From assembly GCA_039881045.1 (NCBI GenBank), contig JAYWVB010000005.1:496001-560000 (forward strand): a stretch of DNA of 64,000 bases. Reading direction: 5' to 3'. Positions 36,069 to 48,145 of the stretch are shown piece after piece (within the stretch, counting starts at the first letter, position 1; the number at the start of each line of letters is the position of its first letter). Position numbers and translations under genes: made by a program. Source of the stretch: Chaetomium olivaceum. Lineage: Eukaryota; Ascomycota; Sordariomycetes; Sordariales; Chaetomiaceae. The notes beneath the pieces are model-generated. The model did not search any database and had not been told where the DNA came from. It was given only the letters and a program-made list of their open reading frames with translations.

Positions 36069-37638
36069 TTATAGATCAATAATGTCTCCGTCGAGGAACA
36101 TGCCGAGGACGGAGTCGGATATCGTTTGTACAACTGCTTGAGCAGCTGCTCCGCCACCCTTTTCGGCTGAGGGCTGGATGCCAAACATGTGGTTGAGGAA
36201 CTCGCCCGCGTCATCGACATCTACGGGTACCGGGCTAGCTTTCTCGAGTGTCCGCCGCCAGTCTGTGATGTAGTGCAAGCGCTTCTTGACCAGCGCCTTG
36301 CTCAAAATCTCATCCTGGCTGTCTTCATCGACAAAGTCGTGATATTCGAGACCGCTCATGGTCGCAGACTGGATCTCACCGTGGCGGATGCTGAAGTGTG
36401 TTTTAAACTGGGACTGTCAGCACTGCTCAGCAGCTCAGGGGAGGTACACTCACCCCATACGGCAACGTATATACCACCTCTGGCCGCTCCCGGGGATCCT
36501 CCTCGTTCGGATGCGTCGAGAAGGTAAACTGCGGCGTCTGGCCAAAGATCCAGTCCAGCGACACCAGCTCCCTCACCCCTTTCACAACCTCCTCATTCGC
36601 CAACGCCTCGTCCTCTCCCACCACGACCTCCTGCCCAGCCGCATTCCCATACATCTTCCGAAACTCCCCCATCACCGCATCCACAAACTCCTCCCCACCC
36701 ACCCCAACATTCCGAATCGGACTCCTCACACTCTCCACGCCCCGCGCCTTCACAAACCCTTCGGCCGGTGACCGCAACAACCTCCCCACCCTCCCCAAAT
36801 TCTCCGACCTCAACAAACACGTCCCATGATGCAGCGAGCGCGTCCTTGTCAACTTATACGCCGATCCCGAAACCTTGAACGTCCCCCCCCAACTATTACC
36901 CCCTCCCAACCCCTCCCCACCACCCCCACCCTCACCCTCACCCCCATCCCCAGCACCACCATCCTCAGAAACGTCCACAACAATATCATGCCTCTCATTC
37001 ACCCTTGCCCCGCCCACGCCCAGCCCGCGCAGCGCCCGCACCACCATCTCGGCGTGGCGGTCCCGGTCGAAGACGGCCGGCGGGCAGATCACCGAGTAGT
37101 TGGTGTTGCCGAAGTCGTGGAAGACGGTGCCGCCCCCGGAGCGGCGGCGCACAAGCGCGATGGGGACTGGGGCTGGGGCTAGGGCTGCATTGGTATCGTC
37201 GGTGTTGGGGCTGGGGTTTGGGTTGGGGTTGTGGGCGTTGGAAAATGGTGGTGGTGATGGTGGTGGTGATGATGATTGTGGGGGTAGGCCTTGGCGTAGG
37301 GCGTGCAGGTTGACTTCGAGCCAGGGGTTTTGGTTGCGGCCGATGATGATGCTGGGGCGGTTGGTGTAGAGGAAGAGGATGGTTGAGTCGGGGTGGGAGC
37401 GCTGGAGGAGGTGGTGCTCGATGGAGAGGTTGAGGTAGGGGTCGGTGGAGGCGGAGCGGTAGATCTGGAGGGGGCGGGTGAGGTTTTGGGTAAAGCGTCT
37501 TGTTTGGGCTTGTTGGGTTGGTGATATTGATGATGATGATGAGAGAGATGAGGATGGAGCTGGAGGTGTGATGTGACGTTTGAGACGTGAGATGGAAAAG
37601 TGCCGGGGAATGGCTCGCAGTCGGGCTTGGAAAGCCAT
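36069..37638 (-). CDS. lipoate-protein ligase A (AIM22-like), mitochondrial
   Basis: Two exons, 37638-36454 and 36407-36069, with a 46-nt phase-0 intron, give 507 residues with an intact frame. The N-terminus is Arg/Ser-rich without acids, as in mitochondrial presequences. The BPL/LplA catalytic domain shows YLNLSIEHHLLQR, the RRRSGGGTVFHDFGNTNYS signature, and KVSGSAYKLTRTRSLHHGTCLL, which contains the lysine expected to bind lipoyl-AMP. The enzyme attaches lipoate to E2 subunits of the 2-oxoacid dehydrogenases and to glycine cleavage H protein. Low-complexity Pro/Asn (about residues 120-145) and Gly/Glu insertions lengthen it relative to bacterial LplA. It shares a divergent promoter with the chorismate synthase gene. 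Confidence 0.92.
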
Positions 37639-37825
37639 TGGTGAGTGATTTGTGGGTTTTGTAGTATCTGTATTATAAACGGCTCATTAGACTTAACTTT
37701 ACGCCGCCACTGCCCCTTCTCCTTGTTGAATCGTTGAAATTGCCCGTCTTTCGATGCTTGTTCGGTCAGAGCTTGCAGCTGACGGGCTCAGGACCAATCC
37801 AATGCAGCCCGGGCTCAGCTGCAAC

Positions 37826-37838
37826 TCAACTTTGTTGA
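37826..37838. promoter_or_regulatory. palindrome copy 1 (TCAACTTTGTTGA)
   Basis: An inverted repeat with 3-nt spacer. The same core recurs at 38062-38076 in the same intergenic region, with arms extended by one base. A dimeric factor site is possible. Confidence 0.4.
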
Positions 37839-38050
37839 ACTGCAACGGCACAGCGGGAGCTTAACCCTGGAGACCCACTCTGTCAGCTCCCCCATCCCCG
37901 TTGCCAAGCAGCAAAGCACTCCGACCCACCATCCCACTCCGCCCCCTGTCAGCGGGGTCCGATGGCGGCGGGTGGAGGGGTAGACTCCGGGTATGAGCTT
38001 TTCCAGTCACCAAAATTGACGGGCATCATACCATTCCAGCCGCTCCCCGC

Positions 38051-38057
38051 TGAGTCA
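38051..38057. promoter_or_regulatory. CPC1/Gcn4-type site TGAGTCA
   Basis: Exact match to the bZIP general amino-acid control element, 94 bp before the start codon of chorismate synthase. Aromatic biosynthesis genes are known targets of cross-pathway control in Neurospora and Aspergillus, so position and target agree. Confidence 0.65.
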
Positions 38058-38061
38058 CCAG

Positions 38062-38076
38062 TTCAACTTTGTTGAA
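38062..38076. promoter_or_regulatory. palindrome copy 2 (TTCAACTTTGTTGAA)
   Basis: Perfect 6-bp inverted arms around TTT, five bases downstream of the TGAGTCA site and 75 bp before the chorismate synthase ATG. Confidence 0.42.
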
Positions 38077-38150
38077 AAGAAGACCGGCCCCTTCCCGGCT
38101 ACCTACCCCGTCGCTTCTTTTTTTTGCTGGTTGTCATCCTAATCTCCACC

Positions 38151-39558
38151 ATGTCTACCTTTGGCGAATACTTTCGCGTCACCACGTACGTCCCAGTTCT
38201 CCAAAGTCTCCCTCGTTCTTACACTTCGGGCCGCAGATACTGACTGCCACCACAGCTATGGCGAGTCGCATTGCCGCTCCGTCGGCTGCATTGTCGATGG
38301 CTGCCCGCCCGGCATGGAGCTCACCGAGGACGATATCCAGCCCCAGATGACGCGCCGCCGACCGGGACAAAGCGCCATTACGACCCCGCGCAACGAGAAG
38401 GACCGGGTGCTGATCCAGAGCGGGACCGAGTTTGGCGTCACCCTGGGAACACCCATTGGCATGATGGTGATGAACGAGGACCAGCGGCCAAAGGGTAGGA
38501 GGCTCCTCCGCTAAGGGAAATCCACCGCTGACACTCTCTTAGACTATGGCAACAAGACTATGGACATTTACCCACGACCCAGCCACGCCGACTGGACCTA
38601 CCTCGAGAAATACGGCGTCAAGGCCAGCAGCGGCGGTGGAAGGAGTAGCGCGCGCGAGACCATTGGCCGTGTCGCGGCTGGTACCATTGCCGAGAAATAC
38701 CTGAGGCTGGCCTACGGCATTGAGATTGTCGCCTTCACCAGTTCCGTCGGCAACGTCCACCTGTTCCCGCCCACGCCCGAACACCCCAGCCCGAGCACAA
38801 ACCCCGAATTCCTATCCCTCTTGCAGACCATCGACCGCAAGGGTGTCGACAGCTTCCTCCCCGTCCGCTGCCCCGATGAGACCATCACCAAGAAGATGGA
38901 GGCCACCATTGCCGACTTCAGGGACCGCGAAGACAGCATCGGCGGCACCGTCACTTGCGTCATCCGCAACGCGCCGAGCGGGCTGGGCGAGCCCTGCTTT
39001 GACAAGCTCGAGGCCAAGCTAGCACATGCCATGCTGAGCATTCCGGCGACCAAGGGATTCGAGATTGGGTCTGGTTTCGGCGGCTGCGAGGTGCCGGGTT
39101 CGACCCACAACGACCCCTTCATTTCGACCGCCGACGTTGAGATCCCGTCGAGCGTGGCTGAGAGCGGAGCCGTTAAGTCAGGCGTCGCGCGGCCGAAATT
39201 GACGACCAAGACCAACTACTCGGGCGGCATCCAGGGCGGCATCTCGAACGGCGCACCCATCTACTTCCGCATCGCCTTCAAGCCCCCTGCCACCATTGGC
39301 CAGGAGCAACGGACTGCGACGTACGATGGTGCTGCTGAGGGTGTTCTGGCAGCCAAGGGACGCCATGACCCCTGCGTGGTGCCGCGTGCCGTACCCATTG
39401 TGGAGGCCATGGCGGCACTCGTGTTAATGGACGCAGTCCTCGCGCAGCAGGCCAGGCACACCGCCAAGAGCCTGCTGCCGCCGCTGCAGCAGACGCTCAA
39501 TTCCGGCAAGCCAGTTGGGAATGGGGTGACAGAGACCGAGGTTGTGACCGGCCAATAG
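38151..39558 (+). CDS. aro2: chorismate synthase
   Basis: Exons 38151-38185, 38256-38494 and 38543-39558 (introns of 70 and 48 nt) encode 429 residues. The start MSTFGEYFRVTTYGESHC is split by the first intron. All three family signatures appear: GESHCRSVGCIVDGCPPGM, GGRSSARETIGRVAAGT and RPKLTTKTNYSGGIQGGISNG. The enzyme converts 5-enolpyruvylshikimate-3-phosphate to chorismate, the last common step to Trp, Tyr and Phe, using reduced FMN. Fungal forms are bifunctional with an intrinsic flavin reductase. Length and frame are normal. The promoter has a general amino-acid control site. Confidence 0.97.
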
Positions 39559-39872
39559 ATTGGTTAAAAGTTGAATGCAATTAGGATACCCAGATTGTCT
39601 CTTTGAACGAAGCCCGTTACTATGCAGCCTGAACCGGGATCCAACCATGCCAATGGCCTATCTACAACGGGGGAGATGGGCATCAAACAGATAATAAGCA
39701 ACCGATCCCCGAAAGATCCCTATGATAACACACTCTTTGTCCCTATACCTTCCATAGACCCCCAAGATTCGAACCATGGAAAGCGAACAGATCTCGCAAC
39801 CCCCATATTTACGCCCATGTACTCACCCTCTTGGGTAACACCTGACACAGCGTTCTTGGCCTGCCACTTTTC
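39559..39872. other. convergent 3' intergenic region
   Basis: Between chorismate synthase and the tetraspanin-like gene. No gene is supported. Confidence 0.5.
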
Positions 39873-41011
39873 TCAGGTCTCAACCCCGCTGAACACCAGC
39901 CCACGGATCATGATGGGCTGGTTCGACCCTCGGGCCGTCGCGAGCCGCACCATACCCGGTCCCTTCCCTCCGCGGCCCAGCTTCCTCCTGCCCATCTCCC
40001 TCTCCCTCCTCTGTCTCTTCCTCATCATGATACCCCGTCTCCACCACCCTCCCTCCATTCCCCCCTCCCTCTCTCTCCGGCCCAGCCAACAACGGCCTCC
40101 TGCTCCCCGCCTCAACGTTCTCCTTCCTCCCACCACCACTACCCCGATCAACCTCTCCAACCCCGCCATCCACCCCATCCCCTCCCCAGCCCGCCCGCCC
40201 GTCGCAGCACCAGCAGCAGTAGCAGCAAACCACCCCCTCCTCGCCAACCAAACCCCCAGCACCTGCAGCGCCCCGACACAAAGCACCACCCCCAACTCCC
40301 CGCCCACCGCTCCCTTCAACTTCTCCTCCCACCCGGGCAAGCAAGCTTGATCCCGCCCAAACTGCTCCGCGCACGCATTCGGATTCGGCTTCCCGCTGCC
40401 CTTGGGAAACGGCCAGGCCTGGTCGCGCGTGGAGCGGAAGCCGCAGCAGGAGAGGGCGTCTTGGATGGCGCGGATGGTATGCGCGTCGTGGGACTGGTAG
40501 AGGGCGCGCCAGCGCGCGGAGAGCAGACAATCGTTTGTGGTCGGGGAAGTGAGTTGCGAGGTGTGCAGGGTGGTGAGGATGGTGGTGAGGAGGAGTTGGA
40601 GGAGGTGGGCTAGGGGGAGGAAGGTGGCGGTGAGGGGGTTGGTGGGTTTGTGGGGGTTGTTGATGTTGGTGTTGGTGGTGTTGGTGCCGTTGGTGAGGGT
40701 GCGGCGGTTGCGTGGTTGTTTGAAGAGATTGGGCGCGAGGAGGGTGGTGAGCGGGGAGAGGAGCGGGAGGAGGATGGTCAGGATGGTGAGTGCCGGGGAG
40801 ACGGGGAGGGCGAGGGTCGAGATTGTGATGTGTTCGTAGCTGGATTTGCAGCGTTAGTCGTCTTCGAGTGTGGAATGGGAGGAGGGGCGGAGGTTTACAT
40901 TGCGATGCCCACGAGGGCGAGGGTTATCTTGAATTTATCAGGTTAGCTCAGCAAAAAGTCTCAAAACTGGTCCTGCCATACCAATCCATAGGAGATGATT
41001 AGTAGCGCCAT
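39873..41011 (-). CDS. tetraspanin-like membrane protein (Tsp3 type)
   Basis: Recovered by splicing two tiny exons: 41011-40982 (30 nt), 40927-40899 (29 nt) and 40839-39873, with introns of 54 and 59 nt. Both introns have canonical ends and branch sites (GCTAACC, GACTAAC). The product is 341 residues. MALLIISYGLITLALVGIAM forms helix 1. Hydrophobic, Leu-rich segments LALPVSPALTILTILLPLLS and LAHLLQLLLTTILTTL give helices 2 and 3. The large loop has the diagnostic CCGF motif (LSCCGFRSTRDQAWPF) with further cysteines (NACAEQFG, DQACLPGWEEKL). Helix 4 is ELGVVLCVGALQVLGVWLA. The tail is basic and low-complexity. Fungal tetraspanins organise membrane domains; no specific role can be assigned here. 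Confidence 0.8.
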
Positions 41012-41966
41012 CCTTCCTGCTGTGGATCGTGACGTCGGGATTGAGCTAAGGAATCGTTGACTTCGCAAACCGCCTCCAATGCTCTGGGCCTCTGGTGTTG
41101 TGCGATCGGGCAAAAGTGGGAAAGGGTCTGGTAGGGTTTAGAACATCCGAGTCTGCAGAAAATGGAATTGGAGGATGTCGTTTTGCCAGCCTGACTAGGA
41201 GGGACCGAGAATATATTCTGAGGAAGATCGGGTGGCTGCGTCACGGCAGGCAAAGAACGACCCCGCTTGAGGCCTACAACCTCCCACTTCCTCCATACAT
41301 GTCGTCCGAACAAACCAACAGCATTTGGACATCTAATTTCATTGGCTTGACCCAAGGACCCCAGCCATCTTTCCCTCAATTCGATCCCGGAATCCATTCC
41401 AAACACGCATGTTAGGTAGGTGCATAAGGTATGTACAGTGCGTACCTCTCCATCGCTTCTGCTACAAGAGCTCCAAGTGTAAATGTCGGCCAGATGTGGA
41501 GCAGAAACTAAATAAAAACTATACCTTATCTATCTTTTCTTTTCTTCAAGTTCTTTCTTTTTGACTCTTTATTTAATACTTCTTTCTTGGTTTCTTTTAC
41601 CTCTTTCTTTTTCCCGATTTCTTGTTTTTTCGAGTTCGGCTTTTTTTGGCCAGAGGGTGCGCAGTCAAAAACATTCAATCAAGGTTGCAGCACGAAATCA
41701 CGGTTGCTTGCATTCGTTAGACGTGGCCATTGTCGTATGGTGATATTCATTGTACCGCCTAACCCATATCCTGAAAGCTTGGTTGGTGGCTCTCCATGTC
41801 CTTTCCCACAGACGCAACCAATCCATGATACCTGGTAATTTTCCCATTGGATCATTGACCATCAACAGCCCAGCCAACAGTCGAAAGCGCAGAGTCCATT
41901 GTCAAATCACAGCAGATTCTGTCTTAGAGCTCACACCCAAGAGCCTGTCTGCTGCTCTGTCTCCCG
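41012..41966. other. intergenic region
   Basis: Contains T/C-rich sequence near 41520-41650, suggestive of promoter or UTR pyrimidine tracts. No gene is supported on either strand. Confidence 0.5.
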
Positions 41967-44043
41967 TTAAGTACTATTACTCTCCACACTCCCAGGTTGC
42001 TTCATTTGGATGTCCTCTTCAGGAACCCAATCCTTCCACTGTAGCCGAATAATCTCATACAACAGCACCAAACCACCCTGTCCTCCCTGACTTCCCTTAA
42101 ACACCGGGATCCTTGTCACCTTCAGCATCTCGGCATGCCTCGTCCGCCGGTGCCACAGATAGAACCGGAATCCAAGCCAGTAGGCCCCTGCGCCCCGATC
42201 AAGATCGCCAGAGTCATCGTCTGGCTCGCATACCACGGCACCTTGCCATTCGACCGTGCCATGAACGGCTGCATTGGATCCGGCACCCAGATGGCAATCA
42301 GCGGGAACACATTGGTGGCCGTAAACACCACGGCCGCGGCCACCCCGAGCGCGTGCGGGATGGGTGATTTGTGCCGCCAATTGCTCCCTGGCCAAAGGCG
42401 CAGCCACAGCATGCCCACGCCGATGATGCTGAACCAGACGATATCAAGGCCGTATACGTAGGCCATCATCAATAGGGAATACCCCGGAAGATGACTGAAG
42501 ATGCCTTCCGCCGTGGTTCCCGCTGCCCCAGTTCCTAGCACAGCCGCAAGGATGAGGATGGTTGTGATGGTCCAATGTAAGGCTACGGCGGCGGCTGGCG
42601 CTTTTTGTGTGTACAGATGGTGGCCGGCTTTGTGGGCAGGCAGGCGTCGGAAACCGTGCCGAAGAGAGAACTCGTAACTGGAGGCGAAATACAACGAGAA
42701 AGGGAAGATGCCCTCCTTAGCCACTTCTTGCTTGACGCGGGCCGCGGTAAACGTGAAGACGATCACGTTGCCAATTGCCGAGAGCGCCCGGAGGGCACCG
42801 CAGGCCGCTTGGACGCGTCCGCGGTCGGAGGAGGCTCGCCCGACGGTGCGCAGGAAGAACTCGAGGGCGACGTCCACGCCGGGTTGGAATAATACCTCTT
42901 TGGGAATAATGGCGGCCTGTCATCTGATCAGTCCGCAGTCTCTCAGTAAAGGGTTAGGAAGACTGACATAAAGCACGTTGATTACCACGAATAATACGCA
43001 GAGCAAGCCAACGCTGAGACCCGACGTCCACGCAAAGTTCCTGCGAGGGTTCTTGATCTCGGCAAGCACCTGCGAGTTCGGTCAGCAATAGTCTCTTTGG
43101 GCCGCATACCGAGATCTGCTTACGTAGTTCGCTTGATGGAAACCGCCAAACGGGAATATGACGTAGATTAACGCCTCAGCGTATCGATATACACCAGTCG
43201 GTGTCGCGGGGGTTTTCGAAAACGCCGTCTTGCTGTTAAAGTTGGCGTCTGAGACGTTTCTGTCCAGAAATGCGAGACCGAAGATGATCATCACCACGAG
43301 CAACAACAGCTTAAGAGACCCCAACAGGTTGTTCAGCCGAATGCCCCATTTACGGGACATGCTGTGCAAAAGGCACGAGAAGGTGTTGGCGGCAATAGCA
43401 ATGCCCACAATCTTGTTTGCCGTCGATGTTACCCCGGCTGCCTGAAGTGTTGCCACGGCGAAAGCAACGGAGTTTGTCGCCGTGTTACCAAACACCAGGA
43501 AGGAGACGCCAAACACACACGTTGCCAGGTATTTGGGAACCTTGAGAAAATAGTTAAACTATGTGAGTGGTCAGTGTCTGTGCTGGAGCTAGAATTCATT
43601 TCAGTAATATTTACGTAGACAAGTTCCGCGCCGCTTCGGGGAGTCGAGATCTTGGTGCCATCTCTCAACTGCCATCTCGGAACAGTCAAGCCAAGTTCGA
43701 TGTAGAGGAGGACGCCCGACAGGGCCATGACCACGCCGTAAAGCCATATCAAGAGCGAAGCACCGATGCTCTGTGTGTTGTAAAAGATGACAGAGCCGCT
43801 GTTGAAGATTCCCGAGCCGATTAGCCTATTGAACAAGAGGCACGCAACGGAGAATGCCCCCAAGCCAGCTTTGTCCACCGGGATCTCTTCGACGATGGCG
43901 GCGTTGTCCTCTTGTGCCTGATTTAAACGGTCGACATCTCGAGGGTCAAGTCCCCGACGCCATCGGACCCCAGTGCCGGCAGCTGGTGTTGGTATACCGC
44001 CCGGCTCGACGTCGCTGGCTACGGAAAGTTGGTCTCGGTCCAT
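41967..44043 (-). CDS. amino-acid permease (APC superfamily, LAT/MUP1-like)
   Basis: Four exons: 44043-43615, 43558-43124, 43069-42968 and 42916-41967 (introns 56, 54, 51 nt). MDRDQLSVASDVEPGG is taken as start; 44205 is an in-frame alternative. Helix 1 has the APC substrate-binding style motif LLFNRLIGSGIFNSGSVIF. Further membrane helices are clear, including VNKIVG-type and FPFGGFHQANYVLAEIKNPRRN, a conserved loop of L-type transporters. About 12 helices are expected in total, ending in a soluble tail (WVPEEDIQMKQ). At the C4 run 42185-42188 a base is missing within AQGAYWLGFRFYLW. As read, the protein would end early at 42122. It probably imports neutral amino acids, perhaps methionine, at the plasma membrane. 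Confidence 0.88.
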
Positions 44044-44637
44044 GATGGAGGATCGTGGGGGCGCAAACCAAACAGACGTTGAGTGTTTGGGAAGCGTCAA
44101 AGACGGAGAGATATTTGGCCCAAACCCATGGGAAACCGGGGTAAGAACACAGCCTCCACCACCCCCTCCCACCTCTCCCAAAGCGGTGTTCAGCTCTTCG
44201 ATCATGGCAGAGCCTTGCCAGCATTTCTTGGGACGCTAACGACGCGGCTGCAGACCGTTGCCCGACAATTGGCTAAATATGCAAGCCTCACATGCAGTTC
44301 CAAGTTAACTTCCAGTCGGTTCTCAAGCCGCCATTCTATCTTCACCAATCATGGAGACATATTCCCATTTCCGCCTTGAATTCTGCCTCACATTGCATTC
44401 CGAGAGGGATGAGTAGCACGTGTTAAGTGCCTGGTCACGTTGCACACCATGAGAGGAATTGGTCAAGATTCACGCTGTGGACGGGCGGCTGTGCAAGTCG
44501 GAGCGACGAGCAGCCGGCAGGGATAAACGCCACACCCCCTCCCCATTCACTTCATTGGAACGTCGCCGTTGGATGGGACCTCGCCGTCTCCTCTTCTCTC
44601 CAACATCCCGCCAGCTTCAACATCACGGTCCCCATAA
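44044..44637. other. divergent promoter region
   Basis: Between the permease (minus) and the unknown gene (plus). I see no gene or motif of note. Confidence 0.5.
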
Positions 44638-47600
44638 TGTCCGTCCCACGCCTTGCTTGACAGCGTCTTGGCTATCATCGGGTCTCGCCTCTACGGCGGC
44701 CAAGGCGGCTTTTCTGAGTATCGGGTTACTGATGCGGGCGAGCCGCCGCGAACGCGCCAAATGATGTTCCTCCCGTTTGAAATAGGAGAGTTACACGGTG
44801 CCCTGCAGCTTGCGTACAAGGTGATAGATATCGGTTGGAGCAACGTCCATAATGCCAGTAGGATGATCCCCAACATCCGGCTGTGACGATATCCGCTGAC
44901 TTACTGAGCTTAGACCGAGAGTATCTTGATTTCAAACAGGATATTGAGGGCCTGACAAAACAACTGGAGCATCTCCAACTTACCATCCAGTTCAACCGAA
45001 CTAGAACAGGAGCTCGGCTAGCCCCTCGAGGCCAGCTGAACCAAATCTTCGACAACTTCAAGGAAACCCTCGAGGCCTGTCAGCAGCTGCTTGAGAGCCA
45101 GGCACGCCATGGAACTCAGCAAGGCCCGTTGTTCAACATTCAGTGGTTTCTGTTGGTCAAGGATGAGGTCGACATGCTCCGAGACCGCATTGCGGTCCTC
45201 AGCTCCAAATTATCCCTGGCGCTCCAGTCGCTTGAAATGTATGCCACAACTCCAATCATGTTGCCGCTGGTACGATGCTAACAAACCGTAGCGAGTCAAG
45301 AGAGGGTCAGAACGAGCTAATGATAGACCTAACCAGCCTGGTTCTCGACAGAATTGAGCTGTTGGAGTCTCGATTCTCCAGAGTTCTCGGAGAGCCTCCG
45401 CCAGTCGAACCCCCACAACGCCTCTACGTCCCCCAACCAGTCGAGGAATTTCTCGAGTTCATCACGACGGCAAAATATGGCAAACCGATAAACATTCCAA
45501 TGTGTCAGGGGGTAGATGAGGTCGTCTTCTACTTAGACAGGGCCACGCAGTGGCATGTGCGGAGACAGTCAGCACCACAAGGACAAGCATTCAAGTGGGC
45601 GAATATCTACAGAGCCTACTGGCTTTTGCAAACCACGAAAGCGAGCGACGAATATCAACGAGTTTCCAGCACGTTATCAGTGGCCCAATTGGAGCACGAC
45701 CGCCCTCGGTTAGGCATGTCAGCACGGCGGTTCTTCAGAAAGCTAGAGGAGGTAAATCTCGCACGTATGGGGATTACGATTGCATGCCTTACTAATGAAT
45801 CGACACAGAAAATTGTCCAAGCCCATACCCAGTTGGCCCGATCATCAGACGGCGACGCACCTTCATCGAATCGGCTGCTAGAAATCATCAAACAAGACTG
45901 TAATGCTTGGCAAGAGCACGACGAGTGGAAGCCCATACAAGAAGAAGACGACGATCCGAGGCGTGGGGAAAGAGTGGCAACCTGGTGAGTGAATTGACGG
46001 CCGGCCGAGACTGACATCGCTAAGTTGAAAACTTTATGAGTCGCCTGCGGAGTACAAACGCGGCCACCGAGAGGTCACTCGAGATCTATCGACAGGAAGG
46101 AGACCAGGACCATCTCACCATCATTACATGCGGCCCTGGCCGTGCGGACCGGATGTGAGTTGCGAGCGCAGAATATCAAATATATACCACTGCTAACTAT
46201 CCCAGACACCGAATAGACTTGAGATGCGTACATCTAGCCCCGTCGGTCGAAATCCTGAGCCCAAACGGCGGGTCATACTCGATTACCTTGAATACAGTGA
46301 AGAGTCATCTTCAGGATGGGTTTAAGTTGCCATTCCAGGGCGAGGAAGGTATCCAGCAGCAATCTTGGACAGACCCAATAATGCCCGCAACTAACGGGAG
46401 GCAGATGTTTTCGTATTTCAAGAATGGATGACAGGATACAAGGTGGTAGATGACTAGTCAGTCTCGCCCACCTCTTATTTGGATCACGGCCGCTAACATG
46501 TCACCATAGCCCCAAAACAGTCGTGACCCGGCAGCATGCAGGCCGAATGATTGGAGGTGAGCGAAAGAGTGACACAGGTCGAGTTCAGCTCTGGTCATCC
46601 TCCAGGCCGTCAGCGGGATCTCAGCTACCAGAGGAATTCCGAGAGCCGGAACGCCCAGCAAAACCCCGTCGAGCCGTTGAGCCACGCACCGTTTCCCCTT
46701 ACGCACCTGTCCTGGGTCCTCTCGCGTCCTTCTCCCGACTCAGCCTATCGCTCCAGCGCACGCTTAGCTCGTCGATCGGAGGCGTTCCCCGCCGGACCAG
46801 CCGACAGCCCGAAGCCCGCGACCGCAAAGCGGCGACACCCCTTCACTAACACGCACCTCCACCCTCACTTCATCCACGTCCCGCTCGTCCAACTCGTCCC
46901 TTGGTGGGATCACCAGGCGCCCAACAAACCTAATCCAAGTCGACAAGCGCGGAAATCTAGGGTGTATCCTCGACCAGCCAGACCCAGCTCGGCTGGTAAT
47001 CTTTCTCCCCGCCGAGGAAACAACAACAAGAGCGGCCACAAGATCAGGGCCCTCCTTATTAGTGATCGAAAGTAAGCAAGCCTCCCCTACAGTACACACC
47101 CCCATCTCAAAACACCATCTCCAAATAGTACACCTCCGATCCCAGCCCAACCCACATATGTCTCCTACCCGCTAACCACCGCCCACCAACCTCCTAAGTC
47201 GACCAACACATCCGTATCGACCCCACCCTCTGCGACTGCCAGCAAGAAGACGCACTCTACCGGAACAGCGGTGCCGGATTTGGAGCCACCCCAGAACACC
47301 AACGATGCAAGAAGGTGGTGCTACGGGCCTGCGGCGGGGCGTCGGGCGTCACGGCGAGGGAGAGTGTTCGCAAACAAGGCCCGGGTTTGGTTTCAGGTTC
47401 GGGTTCGGGATCGGGGTCGGGTGGGGGTTTGTGTGGTGGTGGTGCCGGGACGTGGAATTTGGCGGGGGCGGGACGGTACCAGGGTCAGGGGCAGGGGGGA
47501 CCGGAGGAGATGCGGGCGGTGGCGAGGGTGAAGAAGGTGACTTTGGGGTTTGGGGGGGTTGAGGGTACGTTTCTCTCCTTTTCTCTCTCGTTATCTCATT

Positions 47601-47785
47601 GTGCTTTTGGGTTGTATGGGGGTTTGCTGAGATGTGTTGCGGTTTGGAGGTGGGGGCTTTTCGACGTTGCTGGGTGATCAAACGGACTGTGAGCTGACGG
47701 GGTTACAGAGCGGATACGGTTCGTGGCAGACTTTACTGCTTTGCGGAAGTTATACCTGGGGGATTTGCGTGCTGCGTCTGGGTAA
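44638..47785 (+). CDS. large multi-exon fungal protein of unknown function
   Basis: A protein of about 800-850 residues reconstructed from introns 44858-44913, 45239-45291, 45752-45808, about 45986-46037 (acceptor uncertain), 46155-46205, 46457-46509, 47072-47198 and 47565-47708. Most have GCTAAC/CTGAC branch sites. The N-terminus (SVLAIIGSRLYGG, then FEIGELHGALQLAYKVIDIG and DFKQDIEGLTKQLEHLQLTI) resembles helical N-terminal domains that precede fungal STAND or effector modules. Later blocks include FMSRLRSTNAATERSLEIYR, HRIDLRCVHLAPSVEIL, DPARLVIFLPAEE and IRFVADFTALRKLYLGDLRA, ending at TAA 47783. Frames change near the start (44640-44655), at T4 46408-46411 and somewhere in 46720-46860. 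No nucleotide-binding motif is seen. Function unknown; an error-laden intact gene is likelier than a relic. Confidence 0.55.
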
Positions 47786-48145
47786 TGGGAGAAAAGGTAA
47801 CACGAGGACGGTTGATTTGATTACTGGTGGCAGGTGTCACTGTGTTAACACACTCGATTCTTCCCTGCCAGGGGTTGTTCACTTCAAGCGATGAGGAGTC
47901 GCAATTCAAGGGCATAAATTCGGGTTTTATATGTACTGAAAGCAAAAAGCAAAGTAAAACCCCTTCTATACACACTGATACCCCAAAGCTTTATACAGAA
48001 TCGAACAAAGAAGTATCCCAAACCCTCTACCTATTCCCCCTTCCAACCGCCCACTCCCTAGTCAAAATCCCTCCAGCGCCCCCAGCCCAACAGACCCCCC
48101 GCCAGCACCCATCATACCATTAATCATCCCCATTACACTCCACAT
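47786..48145. other. convergent 3' intergenic region
   Basis: 3' regions of the unknown gene and of the GH24 gene. No gene is supported. Confidence 0.5.

Larger units (their letters stand above)
37639..38150. other. divergent promoter of lipoate ligase and chorismate synthase
   Basis: 512 bp between two divergently transcribed metabolic genes. It contains a CPC1/Gcn4-type site at 38051-38057 and two copies of a short palindrome, listed separately. No open frame of note. Confidence 0.7.

Noticed and set aside
39622..40350. 242-codon plus-strand Pro/Ser-rich frame
   Set aside because: It is the antisense shadow of the tetraspanin-like gene, which has introns, CCGF and membrane helices.
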